Shown here: in pieces, positions 18,647-28,420 of the stretch
Layout of the letters: each line of letters begins with the position of its first letter
Numbering within the stretch: the stretch's first letter is position 1
From: Chloroflexota bacterium
GTDB lineage: Bacteria; Chloroflexota; Dormibacteria; Dormibacterales; Dormibacteraceae
Direction: 5' to 3'
Length of the DNA: 41,359 nt
Assembly (NCBI GenBank): GCA_005889085.1
Contig: VBDS01000188.1
Location: forward strand, 1-41,359
Program-made: the position numbers and the translations under genes
The notes under the pieces: model-generated
Told to the model about the DNA's origin: nothing
The model's input: the letters and a program-made list of their open reading frames with translations, nothing else
The model's database searches: none

Positions 18647-19335
18647 TGGGCCGCTGTCTCGTGTTCCCTGATCAGCGCCTCCACAACCTCGAGGTCTTCG
18701 GGCGTTGTGAGCTTGATGTTCGCCGGCTCGCCCGGAACGACGGTGACCACGTGGCCCGTCGCGGCGACGAGCTGCGCGTCGTCGTCGCCGACCAGGCCGG
18801 CGTCCGCCGCCTCGCGATGCGCGCGAGAAAGAAGCTCATAGGAGAAACCCTGCGGCGTCTGGGCCAGCACGACCCGCGAGCGGTCGAGGCTCTCGACGAG
18901 ACGGTTGCCCTCAACTCGCTTCACCGCGTCTCGCGGGCTGATCGCCGGAAACGCCGCCCCCGACTCGATCGCGGCCGCGAGCACGCGTCTGACCAGCGCG
19001 GCCGTCGCCAGCGGCCTGGCTGCATCGTGAACGAGCACGTAATCGCAGTCCCCCAGCGCCGCCAGCCCGGCGCGGACCGACTCCTGCCGGCTCTCGCCGC
19101 CGGCTTTGACGACGACCGGCTTGCGCGGATGCAAAGCCTCCACCTCATGCGCGGCCGTCTCGAGCCGGCTCGGCGGCCCTACCACGACGATCCGGTCCAC
19201 CTCGTCCAGGGCCAGGAACAGCTCGAGCACGCGCGCCAGGGTGGTCCGCCCATTGAGGCGGACCAGCGCCTTGCTCCCGCGGCCGAGACGAGAGCCGCTG
19301 CCGGCGGCGGCGACGATCGCGCCCACCGTTGGCAT
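18643..19335 (-). CDS. ispD: 2-C-methyl-D-erythritol 4-phosphate cytidylyltransferase
   Basis: 230 aa; AIVAAAGSGSRLGRGSKALVRLNGRT, LVHDAARPLAT, QTPQGFSYELL. Confidence 0.95.
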   Translation of the reverse strand: MPTVGAIVAAAGSGSRLGRGSKALVRLNGRTTLARVLELFLALDEVDRIVVVGPPSRLETAAHEVEALHPRKPVVVKAGGESRQESVRAGLAALGDCDYVLVHDAARPLATAALVRRVLAAAIESGAAFPAISPRDAVKRVEGNRLVESLDRSRVVLAQTPQGFSYELLSRAHREAADAGLVGDDDAQLVAATGHVVTVVPGEPANIKLTTPEDLEVVEALIREHETAAH

Positions 19336-20438
19336 CAGGAAGACTCCTCGCGAGGCGTCGCGCGGACCTCCTCGCGGGGTTTGACCCGGCCTGGCGGACG
19401 GCGCGAGTCCGTGCTCGCCGGCTCGGCGAAGATCATCCGGCCGGCCGACGTCTGGATGACCGACGTCACGACCGCGGTGATCGTCTGGTTGAGCAGCCGC
19501 CGCCCGTTCTGGATCACGACCATAGTGCCATCATCGAGACTGCCGACTCCCTGGCCCGGCTCCTTCCCTTCTCTCGCCACGGTGACGACGATCTCCTCGC
19601 CCGGAATGGCGACAGGACGCATCGCCTGGGCGAGCTCGTTGAGGTTGAGGACCGCCACGCCTTCCAGCCGCGCGATCCGGTTGAGGTTGAAATCGTTGGT
19701 CATGATCGCCCATCCCCTCCGCTTGGCGGTGCGCACGAGGTGGGCATCGATCTCGCCCGCGGGCGCGCCTTCATCCTCGGTGACCTGGAGGTTGATCGAC
19801 GGCTCTTTCTGCATCTCGGTCAGGACATCGAGACCGCGCCGCCCGCGCCGGCGGCGCGTGACGTCGGCTGAGTCGGCGACCGTCTGCAGCTCACGCAAAA
19901 CCGAGCTGAGGATTACCAGTGGCATGTCGAGGAAGCCTGTCTTGGCGATGTCCAGGATTCGGCCGTCGATGATGACCGACGTGTCGAGCAGCACAGCCGG
20001 CATGCGATGTGTATCGGCCTCGCTCCGTCCGCCTCCGAAGAACAGCGCGGCCAGCTCGGAGCGCCGCGTGACGCCGACCGACGCGCCCAGGGCCGCGAGC
20101 AGCAGCGCCAGCACGAACGAAACAAGAACGCCGTATGGGAGGTCGCGCACGAATACACCGATCAGAGCCGCGATCACCAATCCAACGACGATGCCCAGCA
20201 GTCCGCTGAGCAGGTCCGGCAAAGGAGTGCTCGTCAGCCGGAAGTTGATCTTCCGCCACCCGCCGAGCAGGTATGGCGTGCCGAGATAGGCAAAGATCAA
20301 ACCTTCCAGGGTCGTCAGCCCGATGATCGCCCAGCCCGGGCGCGCGTTGCCCCGGACCATGAAATAACCGAGCAGAAAACCACCGACCACTCCGAGCCCC
20401 ACCCCGAACCATCGGGCCAGATACTCGGAACGCTTCAC
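19335..20438 (-). CDS. PIN/TRAM domain membrane protein (YacL-like)
   Basis: 367 aa; N-terminal TM helices, VLLDTSVIIDGRILDIAKTGFLD PIN motif, C-terminal TRAM-like region. Confidence 0.93.
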   Translation of the reverse strand: MKRSEYLARWFGVGLGVVGGFLLGYFMVRGNARPGWAIIGLTTLEGLIFAYLGTPYLLGGWRKINFRLTSTPLPDLLSGLLGIVVGLVIAALIGVFVRDLPYGVLVSFVLALLLAALGASVGVTRRSELAALFFGGGRSEADTHRMPAVLLDTSVIIDGRILDIAKTGFLDMPLVILSSVLRELQTVADSADVTRRRRGRRGLDVLTEMQKEPSINLQVTEDEGAPAGEIDAHLVRTAKRRGWAIMTNDFNLNRIARLEGVAVLNLNELAQAMRPVAIPGEEIVVTVAREGKEPGQGVGSLDDGTMVVIQNGRRLLNQTITAVVTSVIQTSAGRMIFAEPASTDSRRPPGRVKPREEVRATPREESS

Positions 20439-20448
20439 GGTTACCTCC

Positions 20449-21852
20449 TCAAGAGACCGAGATCCCGGCCTCCTTGATAAATGCGCCGGACCGGATTTGT
20501 GTAGGAAATGCGGCGGAGACGGCCTCCGCCACGGTCCGGACCTCGACCACTTCGAGGCCGGAAGGCCGCCCGGCTTTTGAGCCGGCCGGAATCAAAGCGC
20601 GCGTCAGGCCGTGCCTCGCCCCCTCCTGGAGGCGACGATCGAGATGGCCGACGCGACGCACCTCGCCCGACAATCCCAGCTCTCCGATCACGAGCAGGCC
20701 GTCCGGCATTGGCCTGCTGTTTTCGTTGCTGACGATCGACAGGGCGAGACCGAGGTCGGCGGCCGGCTCCGTGATCCGGATGCCGCCCGCCACGCTGACG
20801 AAGATGTCCGAAGTTCCGTAGGACCGCTCGAGACGCTTTTCGAGCACCGCAAGGATCATGTGCAGCCGGTTGACGTCGATGCCGTTGGCGATCCGGCGCA
20901 CCACGTTGTTGGAGGTCTTGTTGACCAGGCTCTGCACCTCGACGAGCAGAGGCCGCGTGCCCTCGAGCACCGCCACGATCGCGGTACCGGGCGCCGCCTG
21001 CGCCGTCGTGGCGAGGATCGCGGCCGATGGGTCAGGAACCTCTTCGAGCCCTGCTTCGCCCATGGCGAAGACACCGATCTCCTCGGCCGAGCCGAATCGA
21101 TTCTTGGTCGCGCGCAGGATCCGAAGCTCCTGCCGCCGGTCGCCTTCGAGGTACAGCACGGTGTCAACGATATGCTCCAGGACCCTGGGTCCGGCTATCG
21201 AACCGTCCTTGGTCACGTGCCCGACCAGAAAGATCGGTACTCCGATCTCCTTGGCCAGGCGCATCAGGCGGGCGGCCGACTCGCGAACCTGGGTCACGCT
21301 CCCGGCGCTTCCCTCGAGTCCGGGGTCGGTGACGGTCTGGATCGAGTCGATGATGGCCAGGCGCGGCAGCTCGCTCCGGATCGTGTCGCAGATCACGTCG
21401 AGGTCGTTCTCGGCGAGGAGCAGGATCGACGGTTCAAGGGCGCCCACCCGCTGGGCCCGCATCCTTACCTGCTGGCCGGACTCCTCGCCTGAGACATAGA
21501 GCACCCTGCCCGAGGCGGCAACCTGTGCGGCGGCGTGCATCAGCAGGGTCGACTTGCCGACTCCGGGCTCGCCGGCGATCAGGGCCAGGCTTCCCGGGAC
21601 TATGCCCCCTCCCAGGACCCGGTTGAGCTCACCCCAGGCGAGGCGGGCCCTGGGCGCGTCCTCAGCCGAGATCTCGCTCAGGGGGACGGCGCGGGCGGGC
21701 TGAAGGGTCCTGGCCTTGCCGTCCCGGGAAGCCTTCTTGACCTGGAACTCCTGGAGCGTGTTCCAGGCCCGGCAGTGCGGGCACTGGCCGGCCCAGCGGA
21801 CGCTTTCCCCGCCACATTCCGTGCAGACATAAGTGATGGTCGATTTGGCCAT
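20449..21852 (-). CDS. radA: DNA repair protein RadA
   Basis: 467 aa; zinc motif CTECGGESVRWAGQCPHC, Walker A AGEPGVGKSTLL, KNRFGSAEEIGVF. Confidence 0.97.
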   Translation of the reverse strand: MAKSTITYVCTECGGESVRWAGQCPHCRAWNTLQEFQVKKASRDGKARTLQPARAVPLSEISAEDAPRARLAWGELNRVLGGGIVPGSLALIAGEPGVGKSTLLMHAAAQVAASGRVLYVSGEESGQQVRMRAQRVGALEPSILLLAENDLDVICDTIRSELPRLAIIDSIQTVTDPGLEGSAGSVTQVRESAARLMRLAKEIGVPIFLVGHVTKDGSIAGPRVLEHIVDTVLYLEGDRRQELRILRATKNRFGSAEEIGVFAMGEAGLEEVPDPSAAILATTAQAAPGTAIVAVLEGTRPLLVEVQSLVNKTSNNVVRRIANGIDVNRLHMILAVLEKRLERSYGTSDIFVSVAGGIRITEPAADLGLALSIVSNENSRPMPDGLLVIGELGLSGEVRRVGHLDRRLQEGARHGLTRALIPAGSKAGRPSGLEVVEVRTVAEAVSAAFPTQIRSGAFIKEAGISVS

Positions 21853-21938
21853 AGGGAGACTGTGAAGCGCAGACCAGCGTTTTACAAGTCCGCACGTACC
21901 CTTTTACCGAGGCAGGGCGTTTTATCCACGAGCGTCAA

Positions 21939-21977
21939 GACGCCGCCCTGACTACCCCCGGGGCGGCGTCCCTTTTT
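21939..21977 (+). terminator. plus-strand intrinsic terminator with no obvious upstream plus-strand gene
   Basis: GACGCCGCCC-tgactacccccg-GGGCGGCGTC-CCTTTTT. Confidence 0.8.
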
Positions 21978-22196
21978 AGGCACACGTAGCTCGGGCCCGC
22001 CCTTCCTCCACCTTGTGCCGATCCCGCCCCCACCGGCACACCGCAAGCGATCTTGAATCTTTTCGAAAACTGTTTCTAGCCAGCCCGTTAAGAACCCATT
22101 TCGCACGAGTTGCGCAAAACGCGCGTTTGGAAGCTGCGCGACAGGAGCGTTGCGCACAAAACGCGCCTAATCCACACCACCGCCTATCCTCCCCTC

Positions 22197-23210
22197 GTGG
22201 ACAGCTCCATCTCCCCCGGCCGCATCCACGAAGCCGCAAATGTGATCGACCCCGTCTTCCTCCATTCCCCGCAGTTCGTCTGCGAGCCAATGAGCGAACG
22301 CTTTGGCGTGACCACGCTCCTCAAGGTCGAATCCATCAACCCCATCCGCTCCTTCAAAGGCCGCGGCGCCGATTACCTCATGCACACCCTGGGAGACGAT
22401 CCGAGCGCGATCGTCTGCGCCTCCGCCGGCAACTTCGGCCAGGGCATGGCCTACGCATGCCGCAAGCGCCGCCGCCCCCTCACCGTTTTCGCCGCGCGCA
22501 CCGCCAACCCGCTGAAAATCGACCGCATGCGAGCGCTCGGGGCGCATGTCGAGCTGACAGGTGACGACTTCGACCAGGCGAAGGATGCAGCCAAGCGCCA
22601 CGCCGAGTCAAAAGGCGACCTGTACATCGAAGACGGTCAGAGCGCGGCGATCGCGGAGGGCGCCGGCGCGATCGCGGTCGAGCTGACGGAGAGCTCCAGG
22701 CCGTTGGACGCGATCTTCGTGCCTCTCGGCAATGGCGCGCTCGTCAACGGCGTCGGCACGTGGATCAAGAATCACTCACCTCAAACAAGAGTCATCGCGG
22801 TGTGCGCGCGGACCGCTCCCGCGATGGCCCTCTCATTCCAGGCCCACGCCCCGATCACCGCACCCAGCGCGACCATCGCGGACGGCATCGCGGTCCGCGT
22901 GCCGGTGACCGAAGCAGTCGACGCGATGGCGAGCACTGTCGACGAGGTAATGCTGGTCACTGACGACGAGATGGTCCAGGCGATGCGCCACCTGCTCAGC
23001 GACGCAGGCCTCATCGTCGAACCCGCCGGCGCCGCGGGCGTCGCCGGAATTGAACAGCGTTCGCAGCAGCTCGCCGGCAGTCGGGTGGCGGCGATCCTGA
23101 CCGGAGGCAACCTCACCGAAGAGCAGATCGCGGACTGGCTGGGTGGAAAACCTACCCGCGTTCGAGGTCGGCGAGGTAGTCGAGCGCGGCCAGCGGTCCC
23201 TGCTGGCTGA
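22197..23210 (+). CDS. threonine/serine dehydratase-like PLP-dependent enzyme
   Basis: KVESINPIRSFKGRGADYLM (PLP lysine), CASAGNFGQGMAYA, VPLGNGALVNGVGTWIK, ILTGGNLTEEQI; GTG 22197 preferred over the ORF-track Met at 22110. Confidence 0.88.
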   Translation: MDSSISPGRIHEAANVIDPVFLHSPQFVCEPMSERFGVTTLLKVESINPIRSFKGRGADYLMHTLGDDPSAIVCASAGNFGQGMAYACRKRRRPLTVFAARTANPLKIDRMRALGAHVELTGDDFDQAKDAAKRHAESKGDLYIEDGQSAAIAEGAGAIAVELTESSRPLDAIFVPLGNGALVNGVGTWIKNHSPQTRVIAVCARTAPAMALSFQAHAPITAPSATIADGIAVRVPVTEAVDAMASTVDEVMLVTDDEMVQAMRHLLSDAGLIVEPAGAAGVAGIEQRSQQLAGSRVAAILTGGNLTEEQIADWLGGKPTRVRGRRGSRARPAVPAG

Positions 23211-23979
23211 ACACGTCCGGCACAGCCGCGTGCAGGTTCGCCTGGAGCTGGCCGGCCAGCTGCGCGCGAAGATCCAGCGGCAGGTCCGGCCGGCGCCGCG
23301 CATAGGACGTGACGAATCGCCGCAGCTCCGGATCGATCCGTCTGAGCAGCATCTCCGCGGGCGTGGCCGGGGCGAACGCGGCGGGCTGGGGCTCATGTGG
23401 CGGCGGGGCGACGGGCTCCTTGCCCGGTTCCGCATCAGGCGCGGGTGGGGCGGGCGGCGGCGGAGGCCGCCCTCCGGGCAACTGCCACAGCCACACGTAG
23501 TCCGAGTCTTTGACCACGATCGTGCCGGCGGCCAGGTCGCCCAGGCGCTTGCCCTTGCCATTGACGAACAGGACCACGAGGCCGACGCCATACCCGTAAG
23601 GCAGGAAGTCGACGATCCGAACCACGTTCCGGATGCCGGCCTGGAAGAACGTCATGGGCTCGCCGCGATCGCCGACCGCGCGCAGCCGGAACACCTTCTT
23701 GCCGATCGTCTGTCCGGACCAGAAAGCCTCGCACGTCCAGAAATAGCCGAAGACGACGACGAAACCGCCGAGCACCCCAACTAGAAAAGCGATCGTCGAG
23801 CTGCCTGCCTGGCCGACCGCGATCGCGGCGAACGTGATTCCGATCAGCACGCCGGCCAGGATCAGCAGGTCGAGGATCTGGGCGATCGCGCGGGTGCCGA
23901 GCCCGGCCACCTGGTACTGGAACGAAACCCGCTCCGGGGTGGCGACGACGAGGTCTGAATCGGGGAGCGGCTGGTCCAT
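23152..23979 (-). CDS. RDD family membrane protein
   Basis: 275 aa; VSFQYQVAGLGTRAIAQILDLLILAGVLI, SGQTIGKKVFRLRAVGDRGEPMTFFQAGIRNVVRIVDFLPYGYGVGLV. Confidence 0.93.
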   Translation of the reverse strand: MDQPLPDSDLVVATPERVSFQYQVAGLGTRAIAQILDLLILAGVLIGITFAAIAVGQAGSSTIAFLVGVLGGFVVVFGYFWTCEAFWSGQTIGKKVFRLRAVGDRGEPMTFFQAGIRNVVRIVDFLPYGYGVGLVVLFVNGKGKRLGDLAAGTIVVKDSDYVWLWQLPGGRPPPPPAPPAPDAEPGKEPVAPPPHEPQPAAFAPATPAEMLLRRIDPELRRFVTSYARRRPDLPLDLRAQLAGQLQANLHAAVPDVFSQQGPLAALDYLADLERG

Positions 23980-24005
23980 CTGTTGCTAACTTACGTCTCA
24001 GCGCC

Positions 24006-24980
24006 ATGAGAGCGGAAGACTTCGTCGCCCTGCGACGGGCGGACTGGAACAGGTTGGAGAACCTCCTCGCGCACGCCGGCGCGGCTCACCTCAACGCCCT
24101 CACGCCCGCCCAGGTGCTGACGATGGCCCAGCTCTACCGCCGCGCCACGGCCGACCTCGCGCGGGCCCAGCGTGACTGGCCCGGCGAGCCTGTGCATCGC
24201 TACCTCAACGGCTTGGTGGCGCGCGGCCACGGGATCGTCTATCGCCGCGGCGGCAACATCTTGAAGCGCATCCGTGAGTTTTACGTCGAGACCCTTCCGC
24301 GAACGTACCGCCAGGCCTGGCCGTACCTGCTCGCTGCCGGTGCGCTGATGTTCGTGCCCGCGTTCATCAGCTTCTTCGTCGTCCTCGCCCATCCGGAAGC
24401 CGCTTACGCGATCGCCGACCCGCGCATCATCGACCAGGTTCACCACCACCAGCTGTGGACTCACATCCCGCCCGACGAGCGCGTCCAGGCAGGCGGCTTG
24501 ATCATGGTCAACAACATCTACGTGTCGATGGTTGCGTTCGCCCTCGGCGTCGCGTTCGGGCTGCCCGTGTTGTGGGTGATGATCTCGAACGGCATCTCAC
24601 TCGGCGGTCTTTTCGGCCTGACGACGGCCTACGGCATCTCGGGCGGGCTTTTGGATTTCGTCGTCGGACATGGTGTGCTCGAGCTCTCGATCGTCGTCGC
24701 CCAGGGAGCGGGTGGCCTGCTGATGGGCTGGGCGCTGGTATCGCCCGGCAACCGCACACGCGCGGACGCGCTCGTGCTCGCGGCGCGGCGCGCGTTCACG
24801 CTGCTGCTTGGCCTGGCCCCGCTCCTCGTGGTCGCCGGCACGATCGAGGGCAACATCTCGCCGTCGGGCGCACCGTTCCCGCTCAAGCTCTCGATCGGCC
24901 TGGTAACCGGAACGCTGTTCTACTCGTACCTGATCTTCACCGGCCGGCCGCGGCCGCTAAACCAGGGCGCTCTTACCTAA
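24006..24980 (+). CDS. stage II sporulation protein M (SpoIIM/DUF95) family protein
   Basis: 324 aa; LYRRATADLARAQRDWPGEPVHRYLNGLVARGHGIVYR, NNIYVSMVAFALGVAFGLPVLWVMISNGISLGGLFG, HGVLELSIVVAQGAGGLLMGWAL. Confidence 0.92.
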   Translation: MRAEDFVALRRADWNRLENLLAHAGAAHLNALTPAQVLTMAQLYRRATADLARAQRDWPGEPVHRYLNGLVARGHGIVYRRGGNILKRIREFYVETLPRTYRQAWPYLLAAGALMFVPAFISFFVVLAHPEAAYAIADPRIIDQVHHHQLWTHIPPDERVQAGGLIMVNNIYVSMVAFALGVAFGLPVLWVMISNGISLGGLFGLTTAYGISGGLLDFVVGHGVLELSIVVAQGAGGLLMGWALVSPGNRTRADALVLAARRAFTLLLGLAPLLVVAGTIEGNISPSGAPFPLKLSIGLVTGTLFYSYLIFTGRPRPLNQGALT

Positions 24981-26317
24981 AGTAGCGCGCGTTCTTTGAG
25001 CTCCAAATATCGTTCCACGAGCGAAGGCGAAAGTCGGCCCGCGACAACGTCGAGCCCGAGCACCCCTCCCCGCCGCAGGAGCTCGAAGCTTTCCCGGCGG
25101 CTAGCGACGAACTCCTCCGCCGCGGCCCACTCATAAGCGCGGTCTGTCGTGTCGATCGGGTCGTCACGCGCGCTGAGCGCGGCAGGATCTGACATCGCGA
25201 CGACGAGCACGAGGTGCCGCGCCGCAAGCCGAAGCGCGTGCGCGACCAGCTCGCGCGAGGCTTCGGGGTCCTGCACATCGGTGAGCAGCACGACCATCGA
25301 GCGCCGGCCGACACGGAGCGCGAGGTGGGTCATCGCGTGCCCGAAGTCGGGTTCGACATATTCGGGCTGGACCGCGTACAGCGCCTCGGTGATGCGGCGC
25401 AGCTGCGTGGTGCCGCGTTCCGGCTTGATGAAGCTGGTCACGCGGTCATCGAACGTCAACAGGCCGACACGGTCGCCATACGCCTGCGCGACCCAGGCCA
25501 GCATCAGCGCGGCATTGACGGCGTGGTCGAGCTTGTCCAGGTCGCCGGCCGGGGCCGTCATCAGCCTCCCGCAGTCGATCGCGATGATGACCTGCTGGCC
25601 GCGCTCAGCCTCGACCTCGATCACAACCGGGCGGTCGCGCCGCGCGGTTGCAGTCCAGCTGACGCGTCGCACGTCATCGCCGCGCACGTAGTCGCGCAAA
25701 CCCGCGAACGCAGTCGAGGCGCCGGGCGGTTTTGCGCGTCGCATGCCGACCATCGCGCGCAGTCCCCGCCGCAGCGACAGCTGGATGCGCTTGATCGCAA
25801 CGATGTTCGGAAATACCGCAACCTCGCGCTGCTCCGGCAGCCTGACCTGGCGCCGCCACCATCCCTCATCTCGCCAGACCTGCAGGTCGACCGGACCGAA
25901 CTTATACGTTCCGCGCCGCGGCGAGTTCGTGCGGTAAGTCACCTTGAGCACGCCGCCGGGGTCGAACCGGCCGGAGACCTCACGCGGCTCCGGCCGGAGA
26001 TCGGCCGGGGCATGGTCCGACACTTTCGCCATCAGACCCGCGGCGGAGTGGTTCTGAATCACAACGGTGACCTCTTCCGGCTCGCCGAGCGAAAAGGGAT
26101 CCGGCAAGGTGCGCCGTACCGAGTAGCCAGACCGACCCGGCAGCAAGGCGAGGTCGCGCGTCGCAATGGTCACGAGCCCGATGTGATAGATCACCGCGAC
26201 AAAGCCGACAACCGGCGACGCAACGGCGAGTGCGATCAGCCCGGCGCCGATTGCAACGGCCCAGATGAGGCGCGGCTGCGGCGCGAGGCCACGTAGAAAG
26301 TCGAAGAAGCGAATCAC
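24977..26317 (-). CDS. DUF58 domain-containing protein
   Basis: GTG 26317; two N-terminal TM helices, FAGLRDYVRGDDVRRVSWTATARRDRPVVIEVEAERGQQVIIAIDCGRLM. Confidence 0.93.
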   Translation of the reverse strand: MIRFFDFLRGLAPQPRLIWAVAIGAGLIALAVASPVVGFVAVIYHIGLVTIATRDLALLPGRSGYSVRRTLPDPFSLGEPEEVTVVIQNHSAAGLMAKVSDHAPADLRPEPREVSGRFDPGGVLKVTYRTNSPRRGTYKFGPVDLQVWRDEGWWRRQVRLPEQREVAVFPNIVAIKRIQLSLRRGLRAMVGMRRAKPPGASTAFAGLRDYVRGDDVRRVSWTATARRDRPVVIEVEAERGQQVIIAIDCGRLMTAPAGDLDKLDHAVNAALMLAWVAQAYGDRVGLLTFDDRVTSFIKPERGTTQLRRITEALYAVQPEYVEPDFGHAMTHLALRVGRRSMVVLLTDVQDPEASRELVAHALRLAARHLVLVVAMSDPAALSARDDPIDTTDRAYEWAAAEEFVASRRESFELLRRGGVLGLDVVAGRLSPSLVERYLELKERALL

Positions 26318-26330
26318 CGAGAGACTACTG

Positions 26331-27296
26331 TCAGCGCGGCGGAACGACTCGGCTCGCCACGGCGTCGAGCACGCTGTCCGGCGTCTGGCCGGCCACCTCC
26401 GCCTCGGGGCGAAGGATGAGTCGGTGGCGAAAAGCCGGCGCGAGCAGCGCCTTGACGTGGTCGGGTGTGACGAACTCATCACCCTCGAACGCCGCGTAGG
26501 CGCGAGCCGCAAGCATCAGGAGCACCTCTGCCCGCGTGCTGGCGCCGAGCGCGATCTCCGGCGCCGAGCGTGAGGCGGCCGCGAGGTCCACGACATAGCG
26601 GCGGATCTTCTCATCCAGGACGACCTGCGCCACCTGCGCTCTGCAGGCGTCGATGTCGGCCGTTCCGAGCGCGGGCTCGACTCCGGCTTTCACCGGATCG
26701 CGAAGCTCGATGCCCGACTCCCAACGACGCAGCACCTCCATCTCGTCCGCCGCGACCGGGTAGTCGAGACGGACCTTGAAGAGGAATCGGTCCTGCTGCG
26801 CCTCGGGCAGAGGGTAAGTGCCCTCGTACTCGATCGGGTTTTGCGTCGCCAGGACGAAAAAAGGAGCGGGCAGCGCCAACTGCTTGCCTTCGAGCGTCAC
26901 GCCGTGCTCCTCCATGGCCTCGAGCAGCGCGGACTGGACCTTGGCCGGCGCGCGATTGATCTCATCGGCGAGCAGGATGTTGGTGAAGATCGGCCCCTGA
27001 CGGAGCGCAAACGTGCGCGTGGTCAGGTCGTACACCGAGGTGCCCAGGATGTCGGCCGGCATGAGGTCCGGGGTGAACTGGACACGGCCGTACTCCAGCG
27101 TCAGCGCCCGCGCGATGGACTTCGCGAGCAGCGTCTTGCCAGTTCCAGGCACGCCCTCGAGCAGCACGTGGCCCTGGGCGACCAGCGCGATCGCGCACAG
27201 GCGGATCGCATCGTCCTGGCCGACGATCGCCTTGGCGAGCTGCTCTCGAAAACGCGAGTAGAACTCGGTGGCGGTGGTCGACGCGGTCCCTGTCAC
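26331..27296 (-). CDS. MoxR family AAA ATPase
   Basis: GTG 27296; [74 protein letters not shown]. Confidence 0.96.
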   Translation of the reverse strand: MTGTASTTATEFYSRFREQLAKAIVGQDDAIRLCAIALVAQGHVLLEGVPGTGKTLLAKSIARALTLEYGRVQFTPDLMPADILGTSVYDLTTRTFALRQGPIFTNILLADEINRAPAKVQSALLEAMEEHGVTLEGKQLALPAPFFVLATQNPIEYEGTYPLPEAQQDRFLFKVRLDYPVAADEMEVLRRWESGIELRDPVKAGVEPALGTADIDACRAQVAQVVLDEKIRRYVVDLAAASRSAPEIALGASTRAEVLLMLAARAYAAFEGDEFVTPDHVKALLAPAFRHRLILRPEAEVAGQTPDSVLDAVASRVVPPR

Positions 27297-28420
27297 CTTG
27301 TTTGCCCGGGCCGCTTCTGCGGTGGATGGGCGATCGCGTGAAGGCGCCGCGCGGCCTTCAGCAGGTCGCTCTCGGTGCTCGCAGCCGCGTAGAGCGACGT
27401 CTCGACCTCGGCCAGCTCGCCCGCCACCTCCGGTGCTCGCACCCACAGAGCATTCCAGAACCGCTCGCGCGGCTGCAGGGGAAGGCCCGTCCGCGACGCC
27501 ACCGCGCGCTCCGCGGCGCTGGCCAGGAGGCCGAGGGTCACGGCCCGCGCGCTCGAACGGCGCAGCAGCTGACCCACCGCCACCGACCACTCGGCGTCGG
27601 AGCGTGCGATCTCAGCGGGCCGTTCGACCACCGGTCCGAAGCGCCGCCCGCGGAGCACCAGGCCGAAGAAAACAGCGACGAGCAACCACAGCAGGGCAGC
27701 GCCCCACGGCGTGGTGACCCAGGCCTGCGGGGCCAGGTCGCTCGCGGTCAGGCCATGGTGGTACTCGTCGAAGGCGACCCGCGCGCCGGTATCCACGGTC
27801 CCGAGCAGGTCGGCGAGCAGCCTCCCGTTGTCCGACTTCTCGAGATAGCCATTGCACAGCACGAGCGGGTCGGCCAGCACGATGGCCGAGCCGATGCCGA
27901 TGCGCTGGATGTAGCCCGCGGAAAAGCCCTGCTGCGTGCGAAGCAACGTCACCTGAGTTGGCGCAGGGTCGAGCGGCACGAGGTCGCCGGCGCCCGCGAC
28001 CTTGGTCACTCCGCTGACGATCGGTGTGGCCGCGTACTGACCGCCCGACACGAAGCCGCCCAACCGTGTGACGCCCAGCGCCTTGTTGAGCTCCGGGTCG
28101 CCACGCTCCGAGGCGTAGATCAGCACGCCGCCTCGCCGCACCCAGGCCAGCGTGGCGTCCGCTTCCGCTGAGGTGTATGGGCTCGTCGGCGTGAAGACGA
28201 ACATGATCGAAAAAGGATTCGGCTGATCGAAGCTGCCCGTGATCTGGTCGGTGGGATGCCCCATCGCCTGCGCGTAGAGAAGCGCCGCCGAAGCGCCGTT
28301 GGCCGCATCGCTGTTGGAGCTGTGCTCAGGAGAGTCCTGAGCCGGCTGGAACGCGTACGCGACGGCAGCGATCGCGACAGCGAAGGCGGCGGCGATGATC
28401 CAACCTCGCGCCCCTTTCAT
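27293..28420 (-). CDS. DUF4350 domain-containing membrane protein
   Basis: 375 aa; RGGVLIYASERGDPELNKALG, ALLWLLVAVFFGLVLRGRRFGPVVERPAE; placed with MoxR/DUF58/DUF4129. Confidence 0.82.
   Translation of the reverse strand: MKGARGWIIAAAFAVAIAAVAYAFQPAQDSPEHSSNSDAANGASAALLYAQAMGHPTDQITGSFDQPNPFSIMFVFTPTSPYTSAEADATLAWVRRGGVLIYASERGDPELNKALGVTRLGGFVSGGQYAATPIVSGVTKVAGAGDLVPLDPAPTQVTLLRTQQGFSAGYIQRIGIGSAIVLADPLVLCNGYLEKSDNGRLLADLLGTVDTGARVAFDEYHHGLTASDLAPQAWVTTPWGAALLWLLVAVFFGLVLRGRRFGPVVERPAEIARSDAEWSVAVGQLLRRSSARAVTLGLLASAAERAVASRTGLPLQPRERFWNALWVRAPEVAGELAEVETSLYAAASTESDLLKAARRLHAIAHPPQKRPGQTR

Noticed and set aside
18646-20289. 547-aa plus-strand ORF
   Set aside because: Antisense to ispD and the PIN/TRAM gene.
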